Part shown: positions 41,417-50,592 of the stretch, one piece after another
How positions within the stretch are numbered: position 1 is the stretch's first letter
Layout: each line of letters opens with the position of its first letter
Notes under the pieces: generated by a model
What the model was told of the DNA's origin: nothing
Databases searched by the model: none
What the model saw: the letters and a program-made list of their open reading frames with translations, nothing else
DNA from: Mycobacterium sp. SVM_VP21
GTDB lineage: Bacteria; Actinomycetota; Actinomycetes; Mycobacteriales; Mycobacteriaceae
NCBI GenBank assembly: GCA_024758765.1
Contig: CP101406.1
Span: forward strand, 186,001-250,000
Length of the DNA stretch: 64,000 nt
Reading direction: 5' to 3'
Made by a program: the position numbers and the translations under genes

Positions 41417-43111
41417 CTATCCTCCGGGGCTGGCAAGCAACAGCAGGTTGATATTGTCTTCGGCCTCAACGATTTTCCGTTGCGAGATAATGGCCGATGA
41501 GTCCTCACGGCGGCCGTCGCCGATCGTCGCGGTGACCTTCGCCCAACTCTCGCGACTGTCCTCGATTTCGATCTCGTCGACCACGTCGGTGTAGAGCACG
41601 CCGCGGCGCACAACCGACGACATTGCGGCCGGCCAAATATCACGGAACAGTCGGAACGGTTGCCCGTTGTAGAACGACATCTTGATCGCCGGATAACCGC
41701 GGCACTGATATTGCGCATCGAGGCCAGCGAATGTGGCATCGACGTTGTAAGTCGACTGTGTCGGAAAGAATTTCTCGGGGAAACCGTACGGCCCCATTTC
41801 GACTCGCATATCGAAGTTTTCATAACTCTCGAACGCGAGCACGGCGTTATCAATGATGCCGTCAAGCATGTCCGACGGGATACCCGAGACACCGATCGCG
41901 ATGGTCAATAGGTCGATCAGGTAGGCGCTTGTAGCGTTGAAGAACGCATTCAACCACTGGGGCGACCGGCCACCGATGATCGTTTTCCATGCCAGCGGAT
42001 GATGGTGTGCCACATCGAGTGTCACGATTCCGCCGTCTTTGATGTCGGCGTTGAAGATCGTCCACGGCGGCACGAAGTTCACGCCTATAGCCGGGGCGAT
42101 CTCAATGTTTGATCCGGGCGGCACGTAGGCGTTGTTCGGGTTAAGGAATGCTTTCGCGACCTTCCCGTAGACCGAATCGATCAGGTTCACAGCATCTTTG
42201 ATTCCACCGTCGAACACCGTGTTTGTCGGTCCGGTGACGTTACTGTAATCGCGGACGTTGAAAATGTAGGTCGGGACTGTGAGGTCGAACATGCGGCCGA
42301 CCGGTTGCGGGTCGCCGGGCATCCACATATCGATCGTGGCATAAAGCCCGTTGTCGTCGAGCTGCTCTTTCATCAGCTTCCAACAGCTGTCCATCTTGCC
42401 GTGGATGTTGATCCAATTCGACGTGTCGACAAATCCGTCGTCCCAGATCACGCACACTGGCGTCGTACACATTTGAGCGAGCTGCGTGAGGTTGATCTGG
42501 TAGTCGGCGAGCAGCGTTCCCAACCAGGTACGCCAGTCCGGGTCGAGTGAGCCGAGCTGGTTGAGGAATTCGTTCAGGCCCGATTGGATGCGAAATGCGT
42601 TCTCGGCCACCATCGTTTTGAGCACGGTGATCGCGGGACCGGTGTACATCGCCTCGAGCGGCTGAAATTCGATCGGCAGACCCGGGTCCGGGAATACGAG
42701 GATCGCATCCAAGATTGCGAGGTTGCCGATCAGGTCGCATTCGACGGTCTCGCTACCGTCCTCGTTGATCTTGTCGTGAGCGGTGAGCACACGACCCGTC
42801 CACACACGCTGATCGTCCAGCTCGTAGTTGATCGGCACGACCGTGGTGTCGCAGGACAGCACCACCTCGGCGAGTGGGTCGTGGCCGAGCAACGTTAGAT
42901 TGCCGGTCGGAATGTCACGACGCGGGATCTTCACCCGCGTGTTGATGTAGTTGTTCGGCCGGCCCATCTCGCGGTAGAGCCGGTCATACACCGTCAGCGA
43001 CAGGTTCGTTGGTGGCCGCTGCGCGGCCTCGGCGAGCTCGCGTGCAGCAGCCGCCGCCGCGACCGGGTCATCACCGAGGATCGCCTCAAGCTGTTCGCCG
43101 CTGCCGCTCAT
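41417..43111 (-). CDS. Minor tail protein (Gp37/Gp28-like baseplate hub)
   Basis: 564-aa protein occupying the second position after the tape measure, where siphoviruses of Actinobacteria have a protein of about 550-600 aa related to baseplate hub proteins. Visible features are an N-terminal helix, TVYDRLYREMGRPNNYINTR, and RDWS-like VLTAHDKINEDGSETVECD, then a long mixed domain and a C-terminal SWAKVTATIGDGRREDSSAI. No enzymatic motif was seen. It overlaps the upstream gene by ATGA. Confidence 0.7.
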   Translation of the reverse strand: MSGSGEQLEAILGDDPVAAAAAARELAEAAQRPPTNLSLTVYDRLYREMGRPNNYINTRVKIPRRDIPTGNLTLLGHDPLAEVVLSCDTTVVPINYELDDQRVWTGRVLTAHDKINEDGSETVECDLIGNLAILDAILVFPDPGLPIEFQPLEAMYTGPAITVLKTMVAENAFRIQSGLNEFLNQLGSLDPDWRTWLGTLLADYQINLTQLAQMCTTPVCVIWDDGFVDTSNWINIHGKMDSCWKLMKEQLDDNGLYATIDMWMPGDPQPVGRMFDLTVPTYIFNVRDYSNVTGPTNTVFDGGIKDAVNLIDSVYGKVAKAFLNPNNAYVPPGSNIEIAPAIGVNFVPPWTIFNADIKDGGIVTLDVAHHHPLAWKTIIGGRSPQWLNAFFNATSAYLIDLLTIAIGVSGIPSDMLDGIIDNAVLAFESYENFDMRVEMGPYGFPEKFFPTQSTYNVDATFAGLDAQYQCRGYPAIKMSFYNGQPFRLFRDIWPAAMSSVVRRGVLYTDVVDEIEIEDSRESWAKVTATIGDGRREDSSAIISQRKIVEAEDNINLLLLASPGG

Positions 43112-44160
43112 TCTGGCGACACTCGCATCGGATCGAGACGTGCGATCACCTTCGATTTCGGTGAGCCGGCAGCGATCGAGACCGCGATGTGCTGCGGCTG
43201 CGCCAGATTGGGCTGCGCAACGCCTGGCACCAGGTTGGTAAACAAGCCGCTGAGCAGGCTGTAGAGCGGTCCCTGCGGCGGCGCGATACCGTATTGCGAC
43301 TCGAACTGCTGCAGCACGGGCGGCACGTTGTTGTTGGTCACGAAATTCACTATCTGCTCGATCAGCTTCTGCTGCGGGGTGACCGCGAGTTGCGGTGTGC
43401 CGGGCGTGATGTCGACGACCTGCGTCACCCGTGCTCGCGTGTCGATCAGGGCGACCTGGCCGTCGAGCAACGGACCGAACGTGATCGGCGTCTCGGTGCT
43501 TATCGATGGTCCGTTCGAGAATGAGAACAGGCCCGGCCCGTAGCAGGTGAATTGCACCGGAGCGTCCTGGTCGCCAATGTTCACTAGCGTCAGGAAGCCT
43601 TGGGCGTCGGAGGCGCCCGGCGCGAATGTGTCGAAGCTCGGCATACCGAACCAGAACGCCTCGTCATGCAGGATCTGGTGAGTTACTTCGACCTCGCGGA
43701 CGGCGCCGCGCAACTGATCGCGCTCATCCGGCCAGTTCTGCCCGAGGCGCGGTGTGAGGTACCAGTAACCGCGGTCCTGCGTGATCCATTCGAGTTTGCC
43801 GGTGCGATCGGGCCGCCACGCGGCCCGCCACTGCGACAGCACCTCGGACAGGCCGCGCGGCGTGCGGGCGTGCAGCTGCACCTTGAACTGCGGCTTGAGG
43901 TCGTCGTAGACGACGCCCATCCACGTCGAGCCGGCCTGTCGGGCAGTCTTTTGGCTGATGTGATCGAAATCGGGTGTCAGTTTCTTGATGCCGCCGACCA
44001 GCACGGCGCCGTCCTGCACGCCGGGTGTCGGCGCGGTCGGTCCCGCGAGGTGAAACTTTGTGACCCCGTCCCAGCTGGTGTAGAACAGCATCTCGTCGTC
44101 GCCGGCAACGAGTGCGCGTGACCCGGCGCGCTTTACGGGGCCGTCAGGGAAGATCGTCAT
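43108..44160 (-). CDS. Distal tail (Dit-like) minor tail protein
   Basis: 350-aa protein directly after the tape measure, the usual place for the distal tail protein. The N-terminal half (LFYTSWDGVTKFHLAGPTA to REVEVTHQILHDEAFWFG) resembles Dit beta-structures with RTPRGLSEVLSQWRAAW, typical of mycobacteriophage minor tail proteins. The C-terminal half contains DTRARVTQVVDITPG. It would form the hub ring joining tail tube and baseplate. Coupled to both neighbours by 4-base overlaps. Confidence 0.75.
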   Translation of the reverse strand: MTIFPDGPVKRAGSRALVAGDDEMLFYTSWDGVTKFHLAGPTAPTPGVQDGAVLVGGIKKLTPDFDHISQKTARQAGSTWMGVVYDDLKPQFKVQLHARTPRGLSEVLSQWRAAWRPDRTGKLEWITQDRGYWYLTPRLGQNWPDERDQLRGAVREVEVTHQILHDEAFWFGMPSFDTFAPGASDAQGFLTLVNIGDQDAPVQFTCYGPGLFSFSNGPSISTETPITFGPLLDGQVALIDTRARVTQVVDITPGTPQLAVTPQQKLIEQIVNFVTNNNVPPVLQQFESQYGIAPPQGPLYSLLSGLFTNLVPGVAQPNLAQPQHIAVSIAAGSPKSKVIARLDPMRVSPE

Positions 44161-47100
44161 TTGATCCGACTCGGGGCGAGTTGCTGCGTCCCACCGACCG
44201 CGACCCGGCTGAGTTCCGACGACTTGTTGGCGAAGTCGTCGACGTCCTTGGCTTTAATCGTCGGGTTGTACATGTGGACGTGGGTGTCACCGCCTTCGGC
44301 GGCGTCCTGCTGCTTGTTGCGGACACTCTCGTTTTCGAGGGGCCGCTTGGTGTTTCCGGCCACGACCGGCGATGCAGGCTTGGCGCCGGCGATACCGGAT
44401 AGGATTTTTCCGGGCAGTGTGTTGCCGAAGTCGCTGAGCGGGTCGTCGGACGGCAGGAACGTGCTCATCAGTCCCTCGACGCCGATCGCCGCGAGCTGGC
44501 CGCCGTAGGCGATGGTGCGGTTCATCATCTGCGACAGCACCTGCACCGCTGCACCAGAACCGGGAGCGAACATGTCCGCGGCCATCGCGCCGGCGCCTTC
44601 GGCTGCGCCGAGCGCACCGCCTGAGATCGACAGGCCGGGCTTCGCGCCGCCCGTCGAGCCCATCGGCTGGCCGGGCGCGCTCGGCTCGTCTTCGCCGACT
44701 GTGCCGCCGCCGGCGTAGTGCGGGAGTTGGCCGCCGCGGACCTGATTCATCACGCCGGTACCGAGCTTGTTGACCGCGCTCTTGGGTTCGACGAATTCGC
44801 CGGGCTGCAGCCACGACAGTTGTGTGTCCTGGCCGTTCGGTGGCCGCAGCAGTGAGCCGAGCATCGCGCCCTCGGCCGGTGCGATCGCCATATCGCCCAG
44901 GAACGTCACGAACCACTTAGCCAGGCCCGGCAATCCGTCTTTGAGGCCGAAACCGTCGTCGAGTTCGGCGCCGAAATCGAGGTCGGGCATGTCCATGCGG
45001 CCGTTGTGTCGTTTCTGGCCGCCCATGCCGTCGTTGCCGGGCCCGGGCGTGTCATCGTCGCCGTGGTTGCTGTTTCGATGGTGCCGACGATGGTGGGCAC
45101 CGCCGGCCGCGTCGTCCTCGCTGGACTTGATGAACACCGGGTCATTGCGGGTACCGACAGGCCCCTGTGGCGCGTTCGGGTCGGTGAGCACGATTCCGCC
45201 CTCACCGGGTCCGGGCGCCTTGCGGCTACCGCCGCCGGCGAATCCCGACAGCCCGTGACCGAGCATTCCGCGACGCGCCGCGGCGCGCAGTGCGAACATC
45301 GCGCCGTGACCGCCCGCACCGTCGACCTCGTCGGTCGTCCACACGTGCTCATCGGGTGCAAGCCACCGCAGTTGGGAGTCGACACCGCGTGGACCGGAGC
45401 CGATCACCGGGCCGCCGGCCTGGTGTCCGGGGATGTGCAGTACGTGCTCGAGGCCGCCCCACCCCTTCGATGCGAGCTGACCGAACGAATCGGCCGCACG
45501 CCGGATCGCACCCGGAATATCGCCGAGCGAGTGCAGCAGCCCGTCGACACCCTGCTTGATCGCCTCGAACGGGTGCGCGTCTTTGAGCTTGTCGAAATCG
45601 GCCTTCGCCTCGTCGATTACGTGCCCGACGCCGTGCCCAAAATTGTCGATCGCGTGCCACGCGTCGTTTACGCCGTGCCACAGGTGCATGAAGTCGTCGT
45701 AGGCTTCGCCGACCTGTTTGCCGGTGGCCTCGACCTGGTGCGCGACAACACCAAAGCCTTGGCCGATGCCCTCGCGATGCTCGATGATCCAACCGAGCGC
45801 GCTGTTCAGGCCGCGCATACCGGACGTGACGGCCGGCAGGAAAGCAGTACCCATCGACACTTTCAGCGTGTCCCACGCCGCGCCCGCTTTCTTGACGTTG
45901 CCCTGGAACGTGTCGAGGGCCGCCGCGGACCCCTCGACGTTGCCCTTGTCGTCAGGCTTCGACCCGGCGATCTCGCCGGCTGTTTTCTGCGCCGATGCGT
46001 TGGCTTCGCCGGTCAGCTGCTGGAACGCCTGCCCACTCACCTGGTCACCGATGAGCGCCTGAATTGCCTGCTGCCGGGTCTGCTGGGACCCCTGCCCCGA
46101 CCTCAACAGTTGCGAAAACCCTTGCGACTGCTGAAACAGCGAGTTGAACTGTTGCAGCTTCGCGACGTCAGCCATGTCCTGGCCGCCGCGCGTTCGCCGC
46201 CACTGCTTGTAGGTCAGCTCCCCCGAGGTGATCTCGTTGGCGACCTTGCGCTGATTGTCGTTCATCGACGCCAACATCTGCGTCATCGACTGCTGCACTT
46301 GGACATTGCGGTAGTTGGCGTCAATGTTGACCATGCCGTCCGGGCCGCTATGCGCGTCGAGGGCCTTGTCGAGCTTGTCGAGAGTCGCCAACGGGTTCGC
46401 CGCGAATTGACTCTTGACCTGCATCGGGTCCAGGCCGAGCGCACCCCACTCCGCGCGCATCTGCGACGTCGGCGCCTGAATCTTCTCGATCAGGTGCAGC
46501 ACGTCCTGGCCGGCGTTGTCCGCGTGCATACCCGACTGCGTCATCTGCGCCACCATCGCCATCCACTGCGGCGCAGCGATGCCCATGCTCGACGCGACGG
46601 GCTCGACGACGTGCATCGCGCCCGCGAACTCACCGAGCGGCACCTTGGCCGCGCCGGCACCGGTGACTATCTGCGAGCCCACCGAGGCCGCATCCTGCGC
46701 GGACAGGTGGTAGTCGCTGATCTGCGTGGTGATCGCGTTCAGCGCGGTCTCGAGCGGCACATCCTCGATTGCCGCCATCTGTCCGCCGGCCTTGAGGATC
46801 GAGCCCAGGTCTGCGGCGTTGCGATGCCCGGACTTGGCGACGTAGTAGGCGCCGTTCATCAGTTCTTCGGGGTCGACCCCGACCTGTGGTGACAGGTCGA
46901 GCACGATCTTGGAGACGGCCGCGAGCTGGTCGGTCGGAATGTCGGCCGCGGTGTGCAGCTTCATCAGTTCCGCTTGGAACTGCGCAGCCGGCGGAATCGA
47001 CTTGGCGATCGCGATACCGAGGCCGGCGACAGCTGCGGTCGCGCCGCCAACCATCATCGCGTCGGTGCTAATACCGCCGAGTGCGCCACGGAACAGGCCG

Positions 47101-47564
47101 GCCGAGTCAGCAGCCGCGGCGGTTGCTTCGTTGACCCGCTTGTGTGCGGCCTCGGTGTCGTTGAGTGCGTCGACGTAGCCACGGGCGTCGCGGCCGGATC
47201 TGGCGCGCGCATCGGCCAGCGCCAGCTCGGCCGTCATCGTCTTCGAGGACAGATCGCCGTGTTTCTCGCGTACCTCGGCCAGGCGAGCCTCGGAGATCTC
47301 CGATTGACGCTGTGAGCGTTCCATGCGGCGTGCGGCGTCGGCTTCGGCGTCGGCGGTCGCGCTGTAGGCCGCCTGCAGCTTCTCGAGCTCACGACGACCG
47401 CGCTCGTGCCGGAACGCCAAGCCGTCGAACAGATTGCCGGTCGCGCGCGCGAAATCATCGCTGATCGCGCGACCGGCCCGCCCGAAGATCGCTTCGGCGT
47501 CGCGGGCCGCCTCCATCGCGGCGGTACGCGAGAGTCGGGTCATGACGTCGATGTAGATCGGCAT
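44157..47564 (-). CDS. Tail tape measure protein
   Basis: 1135 aa, the longest gene of the window. The N-terminal region is helical (about 1-160, Ala/Arg/Glu-rich coiled coil). The TP901-type core (about 190-400) contains SIPPAAQFQAELMKLHTAAD and QVGVDPEELMNGAYYVAKSG. A Gly/Pro/His-rich region (780-850) and SWLQPGEFVEPKSAVNKLG-type segments are typical of actinobacteriophage tape measures. The length predicts a tail of about 170 nm at the commonly used 1.5 A per residue. It follows the two tail assembly chaperone genes, as expected. Confidence 0.92.
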   Translation of the reverse strand: MPIYIDVMTRLSRTAAMEAARDAEAIFGRAGRAISDDFARATGNLFDGLAFRHERGRRELEKLQAAYSATADAEADAARRMERSQRQSEISEARLAEVREKHGDLSSKTMTAELALADARARSGRDARGYVDALNDTEAAHKRVNEATAAAADSAGLFRGALGGISTDAMMVGGATAAVAGLGIAIAKSIPPAAQFQAELMKLHTAADIPTDQLAAVSKIVLDLSPQVGVDPEELMNGAYYVAKSGHRNAADLGSILKAGGQMAAIEDVPLETALNAITTQISDYHLSAQDAASVGSQIVTGAGAAKVPLGEFAGAMHVVEPVASSMGIAAPQWMAMVAQMTQSGMHADNAGQDVLHLIEKIQAPTSQMRAEWGALGLDPMQVKSQFAANPLATLDKLDKALDAHSGPDGMVNIDANYRNVQVQQSMTQMLASMNDNQRKVANEITSGELTYKQWRRTRGGQDMADVAKLQQFNSLFQQSQGFSQLLRSGQGSQQTRQQAIQALIGDQVSGQAFQQLTGEANASAQKTAGEIAGSKPDDKGNVEGSAAALDTFQGNVKKAGAAWDTLKVSMGTAFLPAVTSGMRGLNSALGWIIEHREGIGQGFGVVAHQVEATGKQVGEAYDDFMHLWHGVNDAWHAIDNFGHGVGHVIDEAKADFDKLKDAHPFEAIKQGVDGLLHSLGDIPGAIRRAADSFGQLASKGWGGLEHVLHIPGHQAGGPVIGSGPRGVDSQLRWLAPDEHVWTTDEVDGAGGHGAMFALRAAARRGMLGHGLSGFAGGGSRKAPGPGEGGIVLTDPNAPQGPVGTRNDPVFIKSSEDDAAGGAHHRRHHRNSNHGDDDTPGPGNDGMGGQKRHNGRMDMPDLDFGAELDDGFGLKDGLPGLAKWFVTFLGDMAIAPAEGAMLGSLLRPPNGQDTQLSWLQPGEFVEPKSAVNKLGTGVMNQVRGGQLPHYAGGGTVGEDEPSAPGQPMGSTGGAKPGLSISGGALGAAEGAGAMAADMFAPGSGAAVQVLSQMMNRTIAYGGQLAAIGVEGLMSTFLPSDDPLSDFGNTLPGKILSGIAGAKPASPVVAGNTKRPLENESVRNKQQDAAEGGDTHVHMYNPTIKAKDVDDFANKSSELSRVAVGGTQQLAPSRIK

Positions 47565-47569
47565 CGGCC

Positions 47570-48058
47570 CTACTCCCTTCGTTTACCTCGATTGATGGCG
47601 TCGCGCACCAGTGAACGGTGCCCGTCCCGGATCTGCGTTTGCTTGCGTTCCGCGCGGCGGCGTAGCGCCTCGACGAGCGGCTCATCGAGCCCATCGCGTG
47701 ACGGATGCTCGCCGCCTCGGTCGGCCCGCGACAGCGCGATTTCGAGTGCCGTGCGGGCGGCGATCTTGCGGTCGTAGGTCCAATCGATGAACTCGGCCTC
47801 GATCACCGCGTTGGGCGGCAGCTCGGCCAGCACCGAATACAGCCGCAGTTGTCCGTCGACCTCGACGAGCCGGTGCGTGCGCTCGGCACGCTCCCGAAAC
47901 GTCGAGTCCTCGGGTAGGTCGGACAGCAGCGACAACAGCTCGCGGCTGCTCATCTCGCCGCGATGCCACTCGCGGATATGCCGACCGGGGTGGTAGCGGC
48001 TAAGCGCCGCTTCCGTTTCGTTCGGGAGCTGCCGCCACAGGTCCAGGGCCGCCCGCAC
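47570..48058 (-). CDS. Tail assembly chaperone, downstream part (GT-type)
   Basis: 162-codon frame after GTG 48058. The block YHPGRHIREWHRGEMSSRELLSLLSDLPEDS matches the second half of tail assembly chaperones (D..R.WRG.LS.R.L..L...LP.DS). It overlaps the upstream chaperone by 59 bp in the +1 frame. It can be made as an extension of the upstream protein by frameshifting, or on its own, because GGGAGGA lies 8 bases before the GTG. It ends 5 bp before the tape measure start. Confidence 0.8.
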   Translation of the reverse strand: MRAALDLWRQLPNETEAALSRYHPGRHIREWHRGEMSSRELLSLLSDLPEDSTFRERAERTHRLVEVDGQLRLYSVLAELPPNAVIEAEFIDWTYDRKIAARTALEIALSRADRGGEHPSRDGLDEPLVEALRRRAERKQTQIRDGHRSLVRDAINRGKRRE

Positions 48059-48476
48059 TTTTGGAGTCCTCCCGACGCCTCCGCGCGAGCTGTTGGTTCA
48101 TCTTCCACCAGATGAGATTCACGTCGTTGCCACGACCGCCGGCCGCGATGAACGCCGCGTAACGTTCGCCGAGGATCGCCTTCGCAAGCTGAATGTTGTA
48201 GTGCTCGACCAGCTCGTTGCCTTTGCGATACGGCTCTTTCAGCTCACCTCGGCGCTTGACGCTGCCGTCAGCGTTGAGGATGTCCGGGTGTCGGTCCCAG
48301 GATTCCGACTCGAGCTGCAGCGCGTCGTAGCGGGCCTGCTGTTCGTCGTCGAGCAGCGACGGGTTCGGGATCTCGAACACCACGCCGTCGTCGGTGACGA
48401 TGCGCTCGGATGCCGCGAAGCCGAGGTATTCGGTCGCTTGCTCGCGAGCCTTAATGAAAGCGTTCTGGTCCGTCAT
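48000..48476 (-). CDS. Tail assembly chaperone, upstream part (G-type)
   Basis: 158-aa protein before the tape measure. MTDQNAFIKAREQATEYLGF, the acidic middle and the helical GGRGNDVNLIWWKMNQQLARR match upstream tail assembly chaperones of mycobacteriophages. Its 3' end overlaps the GT frame. The last 18 residues past the slip site (AGGPGPVAAAPERNGSGA) are low complexity, as expected when the shifted product carries the conserved part. ATG 48476 follows a strong hairpin. Confidence 0.8.
   Translation of the reverse strand: MTDQNAFIKAREQATEYLGFAASERIVTDDGVVFEIPNPSLLDDEQQARYDALQLESESWDRHPDILNADGSVKRRGELKEPYRKGNELVEHYNIQLAKAILGERYAAFIAAGGRGNDVNLIWWKMNQQLARRRREDSKSAGGPGPVAAAPERNGSGA
48059..48065 (-). 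other. Candidate +1 programmed frameshift site
   Basis: On the minus strand the upstream chaperone reads GAC TCC AAA AGT GCG. A +1 slip of the lysyl-tRNA on the AAAA run gives TCC AAA (A) GTG CGG, which enters the downstream chaperone frame. GGGAGGA lies just upstream (48067-48073), similar to the internal Shine-Dalgarno that stimulates +1 shifting in prfB. The geometry does not allow the common -1 shift into the observed frame. Confidence 0.5.
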
Positions 48477-48514
48477 TGCGTGTATCTCCTTGTCTGCGTG
48501 GTGGTTTTGCGTGG

Positions 48515-48556
48515 CTCGTCGAGGCGCCCGCCACGCAATACGGGCGCCTCGACGAG
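48515..48556 (-). terminator. 16-bp perfect stem-loop after the major tail gene
   Basis: CTCGTCGAGGCGCCCG / CGGGCGCCTCGACGAG with a 10-base loop, lying only 4 bp past the major tail protein stop. No U tract follows. It probably gives partial termination or a stable 3' end, so that the abundant tail-tube mRNA exceeds the chaperone and tape measure mRNA. Confidence 0.75.
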
Positions 48557-48559
48557 AGA

Positions 48560-49579
48560 TCAGGCGATCGCGGTGACCGAGTTCGACACGGCCGACGTGG
48601 CGGTCTGGTCGTTCGCGCCCTCGGCGACAACCTTGAACACGTACGCGCTTCCGGTCGTCAGGCCGGACACCGTCAGCGTGGTCGTGGCACCATCGACGAC
48701 CGGCGAGCCTTGCAGTGTCGCCGTCGTGAACTCACCCGCACCGCCGACCTGCTCGAGCACCGTGTAGGTGTACGGGGCGTCTCCGGTCGGCGTGGTGATC
48801 GCGACCGTCGCCTTACCGCCGCTGACCGGGGTCGCGACCGGCGCGGTGCTGACAAACTTGGGAGCGCCACCGAGACCGCGCCACTGCACGCCTTCACGGC
48901 AGATCCACATCACCTCACCGGTGTTGGGATCAAACAGCGGGTTGAACGTCAGCTGACCGCTCTCCGTCTTCTTACGGCCGAGGTCGATCTTGCCCTTTTT
49001 GTTGGTCTGGCAGCGCGGCAGAACACGCGCCATGAGCTGCCCAGACCCGTCGGTGCCGAACAGGATGATCACGCGATCCTGCAGGTAGTCCATCGGGCCG
49101 CGCTTCACCTGGTAGCCGGGCGTCCCGATCGCCGGCAGGTTGTACAGCGGCAGCTCGAAATGCAGCGCGTCGGTGACCGGATTCGATTCCAGCGGCGTGA
49201 AACTCACGCTGTCGTCGAGCTTGGTGATCACGTTGCGTGTGGTCCGCACCGACTGTGCGGTCGGCGTCTGCTGCACGCTGATGTCGGGCGACTGCTCGGT
49301 GGTGTCGGCCTCGAGCTCGCCTGGATGGTAGAAACCGAGGTTAGGACCATCGGAGGTGATGAACAGGTCGGAGCGGATCGTGCCGTCGGCCGCGAACGGC
49401 GTCAGCAGCCCCAGATTGCCGAGACCGACCGCGGGGTCGGAGCAGTCGAACGTCGAGCCGTCCGGGTTCCAATAGTCGCGGATGAATACGTCGGTGGTCT
49501 GCCAATACCGCTGCGCGAGCGGGTTAACGTTCGGCTCGACGATCTCGGTGTAGGTACCGCCTTCAGCGGGCAGAGTCAT
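48560..49579 (-). CDS. Major tail (tube) protein with C-terminal Ig/FN3-like domain
   Basis: 339-aa protein just upstream of the tail chaperones, the standard place for the tube subunit. Residues 1-245 form the tube domain, containing RDYWNPDGSTFDCSDP and TFNPLFDPNTGEVMWICREG. Residues about 250-339 (APVATPVSGGKATVAI, APYTYTVLEQ, TVSGLTTGSAYVFKVVAEG) are a fibronectin III/Big-type domain that would project from the tail surface and may bind cell-surface sugars. It is followed by a strong stem-loop. Confidence 0.85.
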   Translation of the reverse strand: MTLPAEGGTYTEIVEPNVNPLAQRYWQTTDVFIRDYWNPDGSTFDCSDPAVGLGNLGLLTPFAADGTIRSDLFITSDGPNLGFYHPGELEADTTEQSPDISVQQTPTAQSVRTTRNVITKLDDSVSFTPLESNPVTDALHFELPLYNLPAIGTPGYQVKRGPMDYLQDRVIILFGTDGSGQLMARVLPRCQTNKKGKIDLGRKKTESGQLTFNPLFDPNTGEVMWICREGVQWRGLGGAPKFVSTAPVATPVSGGKATVAITTPTGDAPYTYTVLEQVGGAGEFTTATLQGSPVVDGATTTLTVSGLTTGSAYVFKVVAEGANDQTATSAVSNSVTAIA

Positions 49580-49624
49580 GGTGGTGTTCCCTTCGATGTG
49601 TGCCCGGTTGGGCGATGGACGGGG

Positions 49625-50026
49625 TCAGTTGCTCGGTTGATTGCGCGCCAGCACGACGTAACGGGCGACGTAGCGCTTCACGAACGGGTCGCTGTACTTG
49701 TCGAAAGTCGGCCCCATGTGCGGCTCGATGCGCCCGTGCGCGATCTGGCCGTTTGGCAGCACGATCGCGTCGCCGGCCGTGATCGACATCAGCTGGTGGT
49801 CGGCTTCGAGCGCGACGTCGGATGCCTTGCTGCGGGTCTCGCCGAGCGTCGCGACCGATACCAGCGCCCGCTGCATCACGCGGTCGGTTTTCGGGTGCAG
49901 CGACGTGACGACGAACGCCGGCAGCGGGTCGTCGGCGCCGTGCTCGGGCTCGACGAAGTAGCCGAGCGGCATGAGTGCGCCGATGATGAATGCCTCCGGC
50001 GGTATCGGCTTGCCGTAGTCGATCAT
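49625..50026 (-). CDS. Tail terminator-like protein
   Basis: 133-aa protein directly before the major tail gene, where the tail terminator (lambda gpU-like) normally lies. Mixed alpha/beta sequence: GALMPLGYFVEPEHGADDPLPAF, QRALVSVATLGETRSKAS. It would cap the tail tube and join it to the head. It overlaps the HK97 gp10-like gene by ATGA. Assignment rests mainly on position and size. Confidence 0.6.
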   Translation of the reverse strand: MIDYGKPIPPEAFIIGALMPLGYFVEPEHGADDPLPAFVVTSLHPKTDRVMQRALVSVATLGETRSKASDVALEADHQLMSITAGDAIVLPNGQIAHGRIEPHMGPTFDKYSDPFVKRYVARYVVLARNQPSN

Positions 50027-50592
50027 CGGTGCCGTCGTCCTCGACCGGGCCGGCCCGCGGCACGGCGTGCGCGTCGGCGCGTGTTCTGCGCGTCTTTGAA
50101 CTCGGCCGAGCGCTGTACCCGCGCGGAGCGGACGCGCTGCAGCTGCGCCGAGATCAGTTCGCCGTCGGCACCGCTTTCACGTAGCTGACCGAGCTTCACC
50201 AGCTCGCCGCGCAGGTTCGCCTGTGCGTGCATCACGCCAGCACCACCGATCTCGGGCGGGGTACCGCCGAAGTGCTCGGCCGTCTTGCTGAATGTCGCGT
50301 ATTCGGGCATGTGGATCGTTCCCAGCTCGGCCCACAGTGCGAGCGGGTCGAGCCGCGAAATGATCCGTCGCACACCGGCGTGCGGTTTCTCGACGTGAAT
50401 CGAGTCTCGGAATCCGCCCGGCTCGTCGAACGGTGGAGAGTCGCGTTTCGGCGGAAGGTCGCCGAACACCGGCGCGATCGACTGCGCGTATTCGCAGACG
50501 TCGTCGCCCATGCGGTCGAGCCCTTCCTCGACCTCGCGGAGCGTCAGGGCCTCGCCGGCGGCGGCGAGAATCGCCTCGATCTCGCCGGCCAT
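50023..50592 (-). CDS. HK97 gp10-like head-tail component
   Basis: 189 aa from ATG 50592, which shares its A with the upstream stop. PGGFRDSIHVEKPHAGVRRI and ALWAELGTIHMPEYATF match the HK97 gp10 family (DTGxLRxSI ... YAxxxEFGT). The C-terminus is very basic (RRRARRAAGRPGRGRRHR), suggesting contact with DNA or the tail chaperones. It acts at the head-tail joint. Confidence 0.7.
   Translation of the reverse strand: MAGEIEAILAAAGEALTLREVEEGLDRMGDDVCEYAQSIAPVFGDLPPKRDSPPFDEPGGFRDSIHVEKPHAGVRRIISRLDPLALWAELGTIHMPEYATFSKTAEHFGGTPPEIGGAGVMHAQANLRGELVKLGQLRESGADGELISAQLQRVRSARVQRSAEFKDAQNTRRRARRAAGRPGRGRRHR

Noticed and set aside
45006..46892. 628-aa plus-strand open frame opposite the tape measure gene
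   Set aside because: No domain, and the tape measure on the other strand is clear. The same holds for 35976-37331 opposite the fibre, 48476-50188 opposite the tail genes, 39039-40484 opposite a minor tail gene and 10660-12054 opposite CYP136.
48000..48058. -1 frameshift between tail chaperones
   Set aside because: The -1 frame from the overlap does not lead into the conserved downstream frame; only +1 or -2 does.
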